NCBI RefSeq assembly: GCF_036322625.1
Contig: NZ_AP027266.1
Span: forward strand, 809,001-873,000
Reading direction: 5' to 3'
Origin: Roseicyclus marinus
GTDB taxonomy: Bacteria > Pseudomonadota > Alphaproteobacteria > Rhodobacterales > Rhodobacteraceae
Length of the DNA stretch: 64,000 nt
The notes beneath the pieces were generated by a model. That model had not been told where the DNA came from and did not search any database. It worked only from the letters and a program-made list of their open reading frames with translations. Each line of letters begins with the position of its first letter. Position 1 is the first letter of the stretch. This document shows positions 26,514 through 34,942 of the stretch, in pieces. A program made the translations under genes and the position numbers.

Positions 26514-27464
26514 ATGTCGAAACCCGAAACACCCCAAACCCGTACGCGCCGCAATCGGCCGATCTGGTGCAGCCAGCAGATCGAGCAGGTGCCAATCACC
26601 GAGCTGACCCGTTACGGTAAGCGACTTCGGTCTCATGACGACAAAAGCCTCGCTCGCCTTGCTGAAGCGATTGCCGAGTTTGGGTTCGTTGTCCCGGTCG
26701 TGATCGACGGCGCAGGGGGTATCGTCTCCGGGGAGGCGCGGATTGAGGCGGCGCGGCGACTTGGTCTTGAGAGCGTCCCTGCGATCCGCGTCGACCACCT
26801 TACGCGGGAGCAGGTTCGGGCCTACCGGATTGCCGAGAACCGTCTGGCCGAGCTGTCGAGCTGGAACCGCGATGCGTTGCGCCTCGAGTTCGCCGAACTT
26901 GCTGAACTGCAGCTGGAGGACGCGCTTGCGTTTGATCTTACCATCACTGGCTTTGATACGCCCGAGATCGATCTGCTGATCCTCGATCCTGAGGAGCAGA
27001 GTGCATCGCCTTGCGAAGTCATCGAGCATCCAGATCGCGCTACGGTGCCGGTGACACGACGTGGCGATCTTTGGCAGTTGGGACGTCACAGGCTGTTGTG
27101 CGGCGACGCTCTGGACCGGGAGACCTATGCTCAGCTCCTTGGCGGTGATCATGGGGGAGGGGTGCGGATGGTGTTCACGGACCCGCCTTACAATGTTCCG
27201 GTGAACGGGCATGTGCGCAGCGCCAAAAACGGGCACCGTGAGTTCGCGATGGCTTCGGGCGAAATGAGTGAGGATCAGTTCGCGATCTTCCTGCGGACCT
27301 TCCTTGGGAGGGTGCTTGACGCACTCGTCCCGGGGGGCGTGGCCATGGTTTGCATGGATTGGCGCCACATCGATCAGGTAATCGTAGCGGGCAAATCCTG
27401 CGGCTTCGATCTGATCAATCCCAGCGTGAGGGCCGACTTCGTGGTCGCACCAGTGACCTCGTGA
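26514..27464 (+). pseudogene. ParB-N plus DNA methyltransferase, C-terminally truncated
   Basis: 316 residues. Residues ~28-120 form a ParB/Srx nuclease-like domain (SHDDKSLARLAEAIAEFGF, IVSGEARIEAARRLG, VRAYRIAENRLAELS). A DNA methyltransferase domain follows with the catalytic DPPYNVPV at about residue 223 and VPGGVAMVCMDWRHIDQVI. In full-length relatives a target-recognition region and the AdoMet motif (FxGSGTT) come after this point. Here the frame diverges near 27420 and stops, so the AdoMet site is missing. I therefore call it a truncated, probably inactive remnant. The ATG at 26514 has GGAGG upstream. Confidence 0.72.
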
Positions 27465-27607
27465 AGCTCATTGAGGGGTGCCGCGGATATGACCCGCGCC
27501 CCGACCCTCATCCAGCTGGACATGCGCGCCGCGTCGCGTCGCGCCTCGATCCGCGGCCTCTCCTGACGATCGGAGAAGCGCCGCGGCAGATGTCGGTTCC
27601 CCGGATC

Positions 27608-28468
27608 TCAGGACGGGATTGCTGTTGTTGGCAGTGTGATCTCGAGCACAAGGGTGCGACCCCGTTCCATCCTGACCCTTGCGCCAATTCGCCGGGCCAT
27701 GTGGGACGCGATTTCCCAGGCCATATCGATCCGGTCATAGCTCTCTGGATCCGCGCTGTCGGCATGTGCGTTGCCGTCATGGGTAACCAAGATCCGGGCG
27801 CGGGTGCCGCGCTTGGCTTGGCCGAGGATCTTCGCTCCGAGGGTCACGGAGCTGGTGCCGGAGGTGATCATGGCGATTTCCAGCATCAGCAAGAGGATCT
27901 GAAGCAGGGTCTCGGCATCGATTGCCTCCAAGGGCAGGTCGGGAAGGTCGGGGGCGATGTCGAGGCCGGTCCCCGCAGCGTCAAAGGCAAAGCCGATGCG
28001 CCGATGCGCCTCGGTGCCAAGGTCCGCCAGCGTATGCACGTTGTTGCAGGCCAGCGGTTCGTCGGCCTGCAGCGCACTGAAGGCGATGATATGGTCAACG
28101 CGAAACTGCAGCATCGAAACGGCATTTGATCGCGCCTTTCGGAGTGGGTCGTCCGGGCTGTCCTGGCCGATCGCTTCCAGCCCCTGAAGCGCGTTGAGCG
28201 GGTTTCGAAGCTGGTCGCTGACCAAGTCAAGGAAGCGTGACTTCATCGAATTGGAGACCTGCATCGGGCGCACAAGCAACACGTAGATGAAGGGCCCGAT
28301 GAGAACGCTCAGCATGAGCGGATCGACGACAGCCTCGATGATGCGGTGCCTGAAGATCGACGGAAAATGTGCCTCGAGCTGGAACAGCACCAACATCACG
28401 AACATTTCCACCACGAAGACGGCGGCGAGCAGCAGCAAGATCTTGAAAAGCGTGATTTCGCGTTTCAT
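27608..28468 (-). CDS. Sensor-kinase-like membrane protein with degenerate H-box
   Basis: 286 residues. Two N-terminal transmembrane segments (about 8-30 and 46-66) are followed by a HisKA-like helix, RFLDLVSDQLRNPLNALQGL. In active kinases this reads SHELRTPLN; here the phospho-acceptor His is Asp (about residue 85). The C-terminal part resembles a HATPase_c domain, but the N-box (LLQILLLMLEIAM) and G-boxes are weak or absent. It may be a pseudokinase or scaffold. It lies at the far side of the accessory segment, with no response regulator beside it. The ATG at 28468 starts the first membrane helix. Confidence 0.7.
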   Translation of the reverse strand: MKREITLFKILLLLAAVFVVEMFVMLVLFQLEAHFPSIFRHRIIEAVVDPLMLSVLIGPFIYVLLVRPMQVSNSMKSRFLDLVSDQLRNPLNALQGLEAIGQDSPDDPLRKARSNAVSMLQFRVDHIIAFSALQADEPLACNNVHTLADLGTEAHRRIGFAFDAAGTGLDIAPDLPDLPLEAIDAETLLQILLLMLEIAMITSGTSSVTLGAKILGQAKRGTRARILVTHDGNAHADSADPESYDRIDMAWEIASHMARRIGARVRMERGRTLVLEITLPTTAIPS

Positions 28469-28996
28469 GCGGCTCTGTCTGCCGATCCGTGCATCTTGCC
28501 TGCCTGCGTGCCGGAAACCGATTGCCGGGTCCGTGGGGCCTTTGGCTCCGGTGCCATACACAATTGTGGGTTTGTCATGCCCGCGACATCCTGTTTCGTG
28601 CTCTTTGAGGTTTCTCTCATCTGGCGAAGATGCCTGGTCAAACGATCTGCGCCCCTGATTTGTCCGGCGTCGTGCTGGCACGCGATCTTGAAGGGCACTT
28701 GGAGGGCTGGGACGCTACAGCTCGATTTTCAGCGGGGCACGCCCTGCGCGAGACGGCAAGACATGCTGCATGCCCGCCAGATCCAAGAGCAAACATGTAT
28801 TGCAACCATAAATTGCAAAACGATCCTGTTCGTCAACAACTTCAATCTGGATCGCAGCCTCTCCGACAGAGCCGGTTGCAAGGCCACCCGCAACGCCCCT
28901 GTCCCGGCCGAATTGGTCCACCGGCACCGCCACGGACCTTCGGGCACTGCAGATCGCCCATATGCCCCCGCGTGGCGGTCATGCCGGGCGCTCGCG
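28469..28996. other. Gene-poor stretch between the kinase-like gene and the carnitine regulator
   Basis: 528 bp without a gene I can support. A locally AT-rich segment near 28795-28835 contains two ATTGCAA copies (in TGTATTGCAACC and TAAATTGCAAAA) about 13 bp apart. A 72-codon minus-strand frame at 28715-28933 has no recognisable family. The region may hold promoters for the minus-strand kinase-like gene, or decayed mobile DNA. Confidence 0.5.
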
Positions 28997-29926
28997 TCAG
29001 CCCCCGTTCTGCTGGCGGCGGATCTCTTGCGGGGTTGCGCCGAATTCGGCCCGGAAGCGCCGCGTCATCGCCGAGGCATCGGCATAGCCCACGCGCCCCG
29101 CGATCTCGGTCACCGACAGGGCGCTGTCTTGCACCAGCCGCAAGGCCTCGGACATGCGGATGGCGGTGTAGACGCCTTGCGGCGAGCGGCCCGCCGCTGC
29201 CCGGCAGCGCGTCTCGAGGCCCCGCTGGCTCACGCCCAGCCGTCGGGCCAGTTTGGGGATCGGCAAGGGCTGTTCGAGGTGTCGCCGCATCAGCGCCGCG
29301 GCGGCGCGCAGCACCCTGTCGCCCGTCAAACCGGGCAGATGCGGTCCCATCGCGGGCCGCTCGCCATGCATGAAAAGCGCCGCGACATCGAGGCTGAGCC
29401 TTGGCCCATGGTGGCGCGCGATCAGCTCCAGCATCAATTCCAGCGTCGTGGTGGCCCCCCCGCAGCTCAACCGGTCGCGGTCGATCACGGTGCGGTCACG
29501 CAGCACCTGCACCTCGGGAAAGCCTTCTTCGAACTCGGTCAGAACGTCCCAATGCGAGGTCGCGGCATAGCCGTCGAGCAGCCCCGCCGCCGCCAGTAGC
29601 AGGCTGCCCGTATCGAGCCCCACCAGCGCCTGACAGCGCCGCGCGGCCGAGCGCAGCGCGCGCAGCGTTTCAGGCGTGGCGAATTGGCGGTGCCCGTAGC
29701 CCGGCATCACCATCAGGTAATCGGCCCCCGGCATCTCGGACAGGCGCATCTCGGGCGTGACCGGCAGCCCGCTCGAGGCGTGCAGCGGCAGTGCGTCGAG
29801 CCCCAGGTAGGTCCAGCGATAGAGCGGTCGGCGCGACAGGCCGTTGGCCGCGCGCAAGGGTTCCACCGCATTGGCCAGGCACAGGTTCGAGAAGCCGGGA
29901 AAGAGGAGGACGGCAAAGGTGATCAT
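28997..29926 (-). CDS. GlxA-family AraC-type regulator (CdhR-like)
   Basis: 309 residues. The N-terminal ~190 residues are a DJ-1/PfpI (class I amidotransferase-like) domain without enzymatic purpose (FAVLLFPGFSNLCLANAVEPL, LVGLDTGSLLLAAAGLLDG). The C-terminal ~100 residues are an AraC double helix-turn-helix (LARRLGVSQRGLETRCRAA, IAGRVGYADASAMTRRFRAEFG). Pseudomonas CdhR, which activates carnitine catabolism, belongs to this class. It is divergent from the carnitine operon, with a 9-bp inverted repeat between the two. I infer it controls that operon in response to carnitine or a related betaine. Confidence 0.85.
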   Translation of the reverse strand: MITFAVLLFPGFSNLCLANAVEPLRAANGLSRRPLYRWTYLGLDALPLHASSGLPVTPEMRLSEMPGADYLMVMPGYGHRQFATPETLRALRSAARRCQALVGLDTGSLLLAAAGLLDGYAATSHWDVLTEFEEGFPEVQVLRDRTVIDRDRLSCGGATTTLELMLELIARHHGPRLSLDVAALFMHGERPAMGPHLPGLTGDRVLRAAAALMRRHLEQPLPIPKLARRLGVSQRGLETRCRAAAGRSPQGVYTAIRMSEALRLVQDSALSVTEIAGRVGYADASAMTRRFRAEFGATPQEIRRQQNGG

Positions 29927-29941
29927 GCGCGCAATTTTCGA

Positions 29942-29974
29942 ATCCTGCAGGGTTGTCGCCCAAGTCTGCAGGAT
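29942..29974. promoter_or_regulatory. Candidate operator: ATCCTGCAG-N15-CTGCAGGAT
   Basis: A perfect 9-bp inverted repeat separated by 15 bp, centred in the 97-bp gap between the divergent GlxA-type regulator (start 29926) and the acyl-CoA dehydrogenase gene (start 30024). Dyads of this sort bind dimeric AraC/GlxA regulators. Position and symmetry make it a good operator candidate for the carnitine locus. Confidence 0.65.
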
Positions 29975-30023
29975 GGGCCAAAGCGGCCCTTCCTAGCAAT
30001 GAAGGAGATGCGGGGAGGGCGTG

Positions 30024-31184
30024 ATGAATTTCGGTCTGACACCGGAACAGGAGATGATCGTCTCGACGGTCCGCGACTTCGTCGAGACCGAGATCTACCC
30101 GCATGAGGCCGAGGTGGAACGTACGGGCCGGGTGCCCCCCGATCTGGCCGCCGATCTGCGCCGCAAGGTCATCGAGATGGGCTTTTGGGCCTGCAATTTT
30201 CCCGAAGCGGTGGGCGGCGGGGGCCTTGGCCATCTGGATTTCACGCTGGTCGAGCGCGAGCTTGGGCGCGGGTCCATGGCGCTGACGCATTTCTTCGGAC
30301 GGCCGCAGAACATCCTCATGGCCTGCGAGGGCGATCAGCGCGACCGCTACCTGTTGCCCGCCGTGCGCGGCGAGCGGATGGATGCGTTGGCCATGACCGA
30401 ACCCGATGCCGGCTCGGACGTGCGGGGGATGAAATGCACGGCGGTACGCGATGGCGGCGATTGGGTCGTCAACGGGACCAAGCATTTCATCTCGGGTGCC
30501 GATCACGCCGATTTCTTCATCGTCTTCGTCGCCACCGGCGTCGATGACACGCCCCATGGGCCGAAAAAGCGGATCACCTGTTTTCTGGTCGATCGCGGGC
30601 ATCCCGGCTTTACCGTGCGCGATGGCTACAATTCGGTGAGCCACCGGGGCTACAAGAACTGCATCCTCGAATTCGACGATTGCCGCCTGCCGGACGCCCA
30701 GGTGCTGGGCGCGGTCGATGGTGGCTTCGACGTGATGAACACATGGCTTTACGCCACCCGTCTGACGGTTGCGGCCTTTTCGGTGGGCCGCGCGCGGCGC
30801 TGTTTCGACATGGCCGTCGATTGGGCCGCCGAGCGGCGGCAGTTCGGCCAACAGATCGCCAAGTTCCAGGGCGTCAGTTTCCAGGTCGCCGACATGGTGA
30901 CCGAGATCGACGCCGCCGATTGGCTGACGCTTGCGGCGGCCTGGCGGCTGGACCAGGGCCTGCCCGCCAACCGCGAGATCGCCTCCGCCAAGCTCTATGC
31001 CTCCGAGATGCTGGCGCGCGTCACCGATACCACCCTGCAGATCCATGGCGGCATGGGCCTGATGGATGACCTGCCCATCGAACGCTTCTGGCGGGATGCG
31101 CGCGTGGAACGCATCTGGGATGGCACATCGGAAATCCAACGCCACATCATCGGGCGCGAGATCTTTCGCCCCAAGGGCGCCTGA
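30024..31184 (+). CDS. Acyl-CoA dehydrogenase (putative gamma-butyrobetainyl-CoA dehydrogenase)
   Basis: 386 residues, standard length for the FAD acyl-CoA dehydrogenase family. The signatures AMTEPDAGSDVRGMKCTA and the C-terminal QIHGGMGLMDDLPIERFWRDARV are present (key part IHGGMGLM). The catalytic base position, normally Glu in YEGTSEIQR, reads WDGTSEIQR, an Asp at about residue 366. In this operon, next to CaiD, it probably oxidises gamma-butyrobetainyl-CoA to crotonobetainyl-CoA. The ATG at 30024 follows GGGGAGGG; a GTG just before it is in frame. It is the first gene of the operon, and the ligase ATG lies 2 bp after its stop. Confidence 0.85.
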   Translation: MNFGLTPEQEMIVSTVRDFVETEIYPHEAEVERTGRVPPDLAADLRRKVIEMGFWACNFPEAVGGGGLGHLDFTLVERELGRGSMALTHFFGRPQNILMACEGDQRDRYLLPAVRGERMDALAMTEPDAGSDVRGMKCTAVRDGGDWVVNGTKHFISGADHADFFIVFVATGVDDTPHGPKKRITCFLVDRGHPGFTVRDGYNSVSHRGYKNCILEFDDCRLPDAQVLGAVDGGFDVMNTWLYATRLTVAAFSVGRARRCFDMAVDWAAERRQFGQQIAKFQGVSFQVADMVTEIDAADWLTLAAAWRLDQGLPANREIASAKLYASEMLARVTDTTLQIHGGMGLMDDLPIERFWRDARVERIWDGTSEIQRHIIGREIFRPKGA

Positions 31185-31185
31185 G

Positions 31186-33237
31186 ATGCAACCGCTCGCG
31201 CGCCTCATGCGCCCAGCTTCCATCGCCGTGGTGGGTGGGGGCACGTGGTGCGCGGCGGTCGTCGAGGGCTGTCGCCGCATCGGGTTCGCCGGACCCGTCT
31301 GGCCGGTGCATCCGACCAGGCCCGAGATCGCGGGCCTCCCCGCCTTTGCCTCTGTTGCGGCGCTGCCCGAGGCACCTGATGCCGTTTTCATCGGCGTCAA
31401 TCGCGCGGCCAGCATCGAGGTGCTCGGCGCGCTCTCTGCCATGGGGGCAGGGGGGGCTGTCTGTTTCGCCTCGGGCTTTCGGGAATCCACCTCCGAAACC
31501 GGGGATGGCGCGGCGCTCGAGGCGGCGCTGGTCGCGGCCGCGGGTCCGATGCGCATCCTCGGGCCGAATTGCTACGGCTTTCTCAACCTGCTCGACGGGG
31601 CATCGCTCTGGCCCGATCAGCATGGGGCCGAACGGGGGACGCGCGGTGTCGCCATCGTCACCCAATCCTCGAACCTTGCGCTGAACCTGACCATGCAGGC
31701 GCGTGGCCTCCCGCTCGCCTATGTCGTGACGGTCGGCAATCAGGCGCAATCGGGCCTGCCCGAGATCGCCGAGACCTTGCTCGAGGATCCGCGCGTCACC
31801 GCGCTTGGCCTGCATGTGGAGGGGGTGGGCCACCTGCCCGCCTTCATCGCCATGGCCGCGCGCGCGCGGGCCTTGGGCAAGCCCGTGGTGATCCTGAAAT
31901 CCGGGTCCTCCGAAGGGGCGCGTGCCGCCGCCCTGTCGCATACCGGCTCGCTTGCGGGCAATGATGCGGGGGCGGGGGCGCTTTTCGACCGGCTGGGCAT
32001 GGCGCGGGTCCGCACACCGGCCGAAATGGTCGAGGCGCTGAAGCTTCTCCACGCGATCGGCCCGCTGTCGTCGACCCGCATCGGGGTCCTGTCGAGCTCG
32101 GGGGGTGAGGCCGGGATCATCGCCGATATGGTCGAGCATCGCGCGCTCGATTGTCCCCCCCTGACGCAGACGCAGCGCGACGGGTTGCGCGCGGCCCTTG
32201 GGCCCAAGGTGGCGCTCGCCAACCCGCTTGATTACCACACCTATATCTGGGGCGACCGGGATGCGCTGGCCCGTGTCTTTGCCGCCATGCTGGCCCCCCA
32301 TATCGCCATCGGGGTCGCCATCCTCGACTTTCCGCGCCCGGACCGCTGCGATGCGGCCGCGTGGGAGATCGTGATCGAGGCCTGCGCCGATGCGATGGCG
32401 GCGACGGGCAAGCCCATGGCGATCCTGTCGAGCCTCACCGAAACGATGCCCGAGGCGACGGCCAAGGCGATGATGGCGCGCGGTGTCGTGCCGCTGGCGG
32501 GCTTTGCCGAAGGTCTGGCCGCGCTCGAGGCGGCCGCGCGGCTGGGACAGGTGCCGGGGCAGGGGCATCGCGCGGGCGATCCGCTTGTGCCGGGGCCGGA
32601 GCCGGTCAACGCCCGCCTTCTGACCGAAGCCCAAGCCAAGGCGCTTTTGGCCGAGCATGGCGTGCCCGTGCCGCGCCGGGCCCTTGCCGCATCGCCGACC
32701 GAGGCGGCAGAGGCCGCAGCGCGGATCGGCTTTCCCGTGGTGCTCAAGGCGCTGGGCGTGGCCCACAAGACCGAGGCGGGCGCGATTGCGCTGAACCTGT
32801 CCGACGCCCCTGCGGTCGCGGCGGCTGCCGCGCGGATGGGCGGCGCCGAATTTCTTGTAGAAGAAATGGTGGATGGCAGCGTGGCCGAGGTCCTTGTCGG
32901 CATCCTGCGCGACCCGGCCCATGGTTTCGTTCTGACGCTGGGCGCGGGCGGTGTGCTGACCGAGGTGTTGGCCGACACGACCTCGCTCCTGCTTCCCGTG
33001 CGTGCCGATGACATCGACGCGGCCCTCGACCGGCTTCGCATCGCACCGCTGCTGCGCGGTTATCGGGGCAGACCCGCCGCCGACCGCGCGGGCCTGATCG
33101 CCGCGATCCTTGCCGTGCAGGATTGCGCCATGGCCCATGCCGCGACCCTTCTGGAGCTGGAGATCAACCCGCTCATCGCCACCCCTGACCGCGCCGTCGC
33201 GGTCGATGCCCTGATCCAACTGGGAGAGAGACCATGA
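31186..33237 (+). CDS. NDP-forming acyl-CoA ligase (acetate-CoA ligase family)
   Basis: 683 residues in the fused alpha-beta order of NDP-forming acyl-CoA synthetases. The alpha part has CoA-binding (SIAVVGGGTWCAA), the ligase-CoA domains, and the phospho-His in ALSHTGSLAG. The beta part is an ATP-grasp domain (LLAEHGVPVPRRAL, FPVVLKALGVAHKTEAGAI, LEINPLIATPD). It would form a CoA thioester with ADP and Pi release. In a carnitine operon it likely activates gamma-butyrobetaine or carnitine, a job done by the AMP-forming CaiC in E. coli. It overlaps the caiD-like start (ATGA). Confidence 0.85.
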   Translation: MQPLARLMRPASIAVVGGGTWCAAVVEGCRRIGFAGPVWPVHPTRPEIAGLPAFASVAALPEAPDAVFIGVNRAASIEVLGALSAMGAGGAVCFASGFRESTSETGDGAALEAALVAAAGPMRILGPNCYGFLNLLDGASLWPDQHGAERGTRGVAIVTQSSNLALNLTMQARGLPLAYVVTVGNQAQSGLPEIAETLLEDPRVTALGLHVEGVGHLPAFIAMAARARALGKPVVILKSGSSEGARAAALSHTGSLAGNDAGAGALFDRLGMARVRTPAEMVEALKLLHAIGPLSSTRIGVLSSSGGEAGIIADMVEHRALDCPPLTQTQRDGLRAALGPKVALANPLDYHTYIWGDRDALARVFAAMLAPHIAIGVAILDFPRPDRCDAAAWEIVIEACADAMAATGKPMAILSSLTETMPEATAKAMMARGVVPLAGFAEGLAALEAAARLGQVPGQGHRAGDPLVPGPEPVNARLLTEAQAKALLAEHGVPVPRRALAASPTEAAEAAARIGFPVVLKALGVAHKTEAGAIALNLSDAPAVAAAAARMGGAEFLVEEMVDGSVAEVLVGILRDPAHGFVLTLGAGGVLTEVLADTTSLLLPVRADDIDAALDRLRIAPLLRGYRGRPAADRAGLIAAILAVQDCAMAHAATLLELEINPLIATPDRAVAVDALIQLGERP

Positions 33238-34025
33238 CCGACAGCCCCAGCCCCATCCGCACCACCCGCCGTGGCGCGGTGCTCGAGGTGACGCTGGACC
33301 GGCCAAAGGCCAATGCCATCGATGCCGCCACCAGCCGGATCATGGGCGAGGTCTTTACCGGTTTCCGCGACGACCCCGACTTGCGCGTGGCCATCCTGAC
33401 CGGGGCGGGCGAGAAATTCTTTTGCCCCGGCTGGGATCTCAAGGCCGCCGCCGCGGGCGAGGCCCCGGATACCGATTACGGTGTCGGCGGCTTTGGTGGC
33501 CTGCAGGAGCTGCGGGGCCTCAACAAACCCGTCATCGCCGCCGTCAACGGCATCGCCTGCGGGGGTGGGCTGGAACTGGCGCTGTGTGCCGACATCATCC
33601 TTGCCGCCGATCACGCGACCTTTGCCCTGCCGGAAATCCGCTCGGGGACGGTGGCCGATGCGGCCTCGATCAAGCTGCCCAAACGCATCCCCCATCACAT
33701 CGCGATGGAGCTTTTGTTCACCGGCCGCTGGTTCGACGCCGCCGAAGCGGCGCGTTGGGGTCTTGTGAACCGCGTGCTGCCGGGGTCCGAGCTGTTGGAG
33801 GCCGCCCGCGCCATGGCCGATGATCTGGCCGCAGGTCCGCCGCTGGTCTTTGCCGCGATCAAGGAAATCGTGCGCGAGGCCGAGGCGATGGCCTTCACCG
33901 ATGCGCTCAACCGGATCACGCGCAGCCAGTTCGAAACGGTCGAACGTCTCTATCGTTCGGATGATCAGAAAGAAGGCGCGCGCGCCTTTGCCGAGAAACG
34001 CGATCCGGTCTGGAAAGGGAGATAA
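33234..34025 (+). CDS. caiD: Carnitinyl-CoA dehydratase / crotonobetainyl-CoA hydratase
   Basis: 263 residues of the crotonase fold. The match to E. coli CaiD as I remember it is close: VTLDRPKANAIDAATS, ILTGAGEKFFCPGWDLKAAAAGEAPDTD (key parts TGAGEKFF and WDLKAAA), PVIAAVNGIACGGGLELAL and the identical C-terminal FAEKRDPVWKGR. The oxyanion-hole Gly residues and the active-site acid region are present. It interconverts crotonobetainyl-CoA and L-carnitinyl-CoA. The start overlaps the ligase stop (ATGA) and the next gene begins 5 bp downstream. Confidence 0.9.
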   Translation: MTDSPSPIRTTRRGAVLEVTLDRPKANAIDAATSRIMGEVFTGFRDDPDLRVAILTGAGEKFFCPGWDLKAAAAGEAPDTDYGVGGFGGLQELRGLNKPVIAAVNGIACGGGLELALCADIILAADHATFALPEIRSGTVADAASIKLPKRIPHHIAMELLFTGRWFDAAEAARWGLVNRVLPGSELLEAARAMADDLAAGPPLVFAAIKEIVREAEAMAFTDALNRITRSQFETVERLYRSDDQKEGARAFAEKRDPVWKGR

Positions 34026-34030
34026 CCCAG

Positions 34031-34942
34031 ATGCCGCTGACCATGAGCCGAGAGGTTTTCATCACCTGTGCCGTGACCGGATCGGGCGGCACGCAGGACC
34101 GCAGCCCCCATGTGCCGCGCAGCCCCGAAGCGATCGCCAAGAGCGCCATCGACGCGGCCCGGGCGGGGGCCGCCATCGTCCATTGCCATGTCCGCGACCC
34201 GGAGACGGGCGCGCCCTCGCGCCGGCTCGACCTCTACCGCGAGGTGACCGAGCGCATCCGCGACGCCGAGGTGGACGTGGTCCTGAACCTGACCGCCGGC
34301 ATGGGCGGCGACATCGTCTTTGGCGGCACCGACAGCCCGCTGCCCGTGGCCCCCGGAACCGACATGGTCGGCGCCGAGGAACGCGTGGCGCATGTCGCCC
34401 AATGCCTGCCCGAGATCTGCACGCTCGATTGCGGCACGATGAATTTCGCCGAGGCCGATTACGTCATGACCAACACGCCAGGCATGCTGCGCGCCATGGG
34501 GCGGATGATGACCGATCTGGGCGTGAAGCCCGAGATCGAGGCCTTCGACACCGGCCACCTCTGGTTCGCCAAGGAACTGGTCAAGGAAGGCGTGCTGGAC
34601 AGCCCCGCCCTTGTCCAGCTGTGCATGGGCGTGCCATGGGGCGCGCCCGATGACCTCAACACTTTCATGGCGATGGTCAACAACGTGCCGCAGGACTGGA
34701 CCTTTTCGGCCTTTTCGCTGGGCCGCAACCAGATGGCCTATGCCGCCGCCGCCGTGCTGGCGGGGGGCCATGTCCGCGTCGGGCTCGAGGATAATCTCTG
34801 GCTCGACAAGGGCGTGCTGGCCACCAACGCGCAACTGGTCGAGCGTGCCGTGGGCATCGTCGAACGGATGGGCGCCCGCGTGATGACCCCGGCCGAGGTG
34901 CGCGCGAAACTGGGGCTGGTGAAACGGGCGCCCGGCGCATGA
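34031..34942 (+). CDS. BKACE (DUF849) beta-keto acid cleavage enzyme, dehydrocarnitine type
   Basis: 303 residues. It has the BKACE core: FITCAVTGSGGTQDRSPHVP, HCHVRDPETGAPSRRLDLY (metal-binding His pair, key part IVHCHVRD), LNLTAGMGGD and the C-terminal HVRVGLEDN. The family condenses a beta-keto acid with acetyl-CoA to give acetoacetate and a new CoA ester. In carnitine catabolism the substrate is 3-dehydrocarnitine, giving betainyl-CoA plus acetoacetate (CdhC role). The neighbouring dehydrogenase-thioesterase supports this. It overlaps the SDR start by 4 bp. Confidence 0.88.
   Translation: MPLTMSREVFITCAVTGSGGTQDRSPHVPRSPEAIAKSAIDAARAGAAIVHCHVRDPETGAPSRRLDLYREVTERIRDAEVDVVLNLTAGMGGDIVFGGTDSPLPVAPGTDMVGAEERVAHVAQCLPEICTLDCGTMNFAEADYVMTNTPGMLRAMGRMMTDLGVKPEIEAFDTGHLWFAKELVKEGVLDSPALVQLCMGVPWGAPDDLNTFMAMVNNVPQDWTFSAFSLGRNQMAYAAAAVLAGGHVRVGLEDNLWLDKGVLATNAQLVERAVGIVERMGARVMTPAEVRAKLGLVKRAPGA

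Noticed and set aside
23330-28500. Direct-repeat att sites from the tRNA-Ser 3' end
   Set aside because: I looked for a second copy of the tRNA 3' end (GAATCCCACCTCC) on the right side of the accessory segment and did not find one; large serine recombinases do not require it.
28715-28933. A 72-codon minus-strand frame in the 28.5-29.0 kb gap
   Set aside because: No family, no ribosome site and no operon context. It could be a decayed gene, but I cannot support it.
28346-29599. A 417-codon plus-strand frame over the gap and regulator gene
   Set aside because: It is antisense to the GlxA-type regulator for most of its length and has shadow-like composition.
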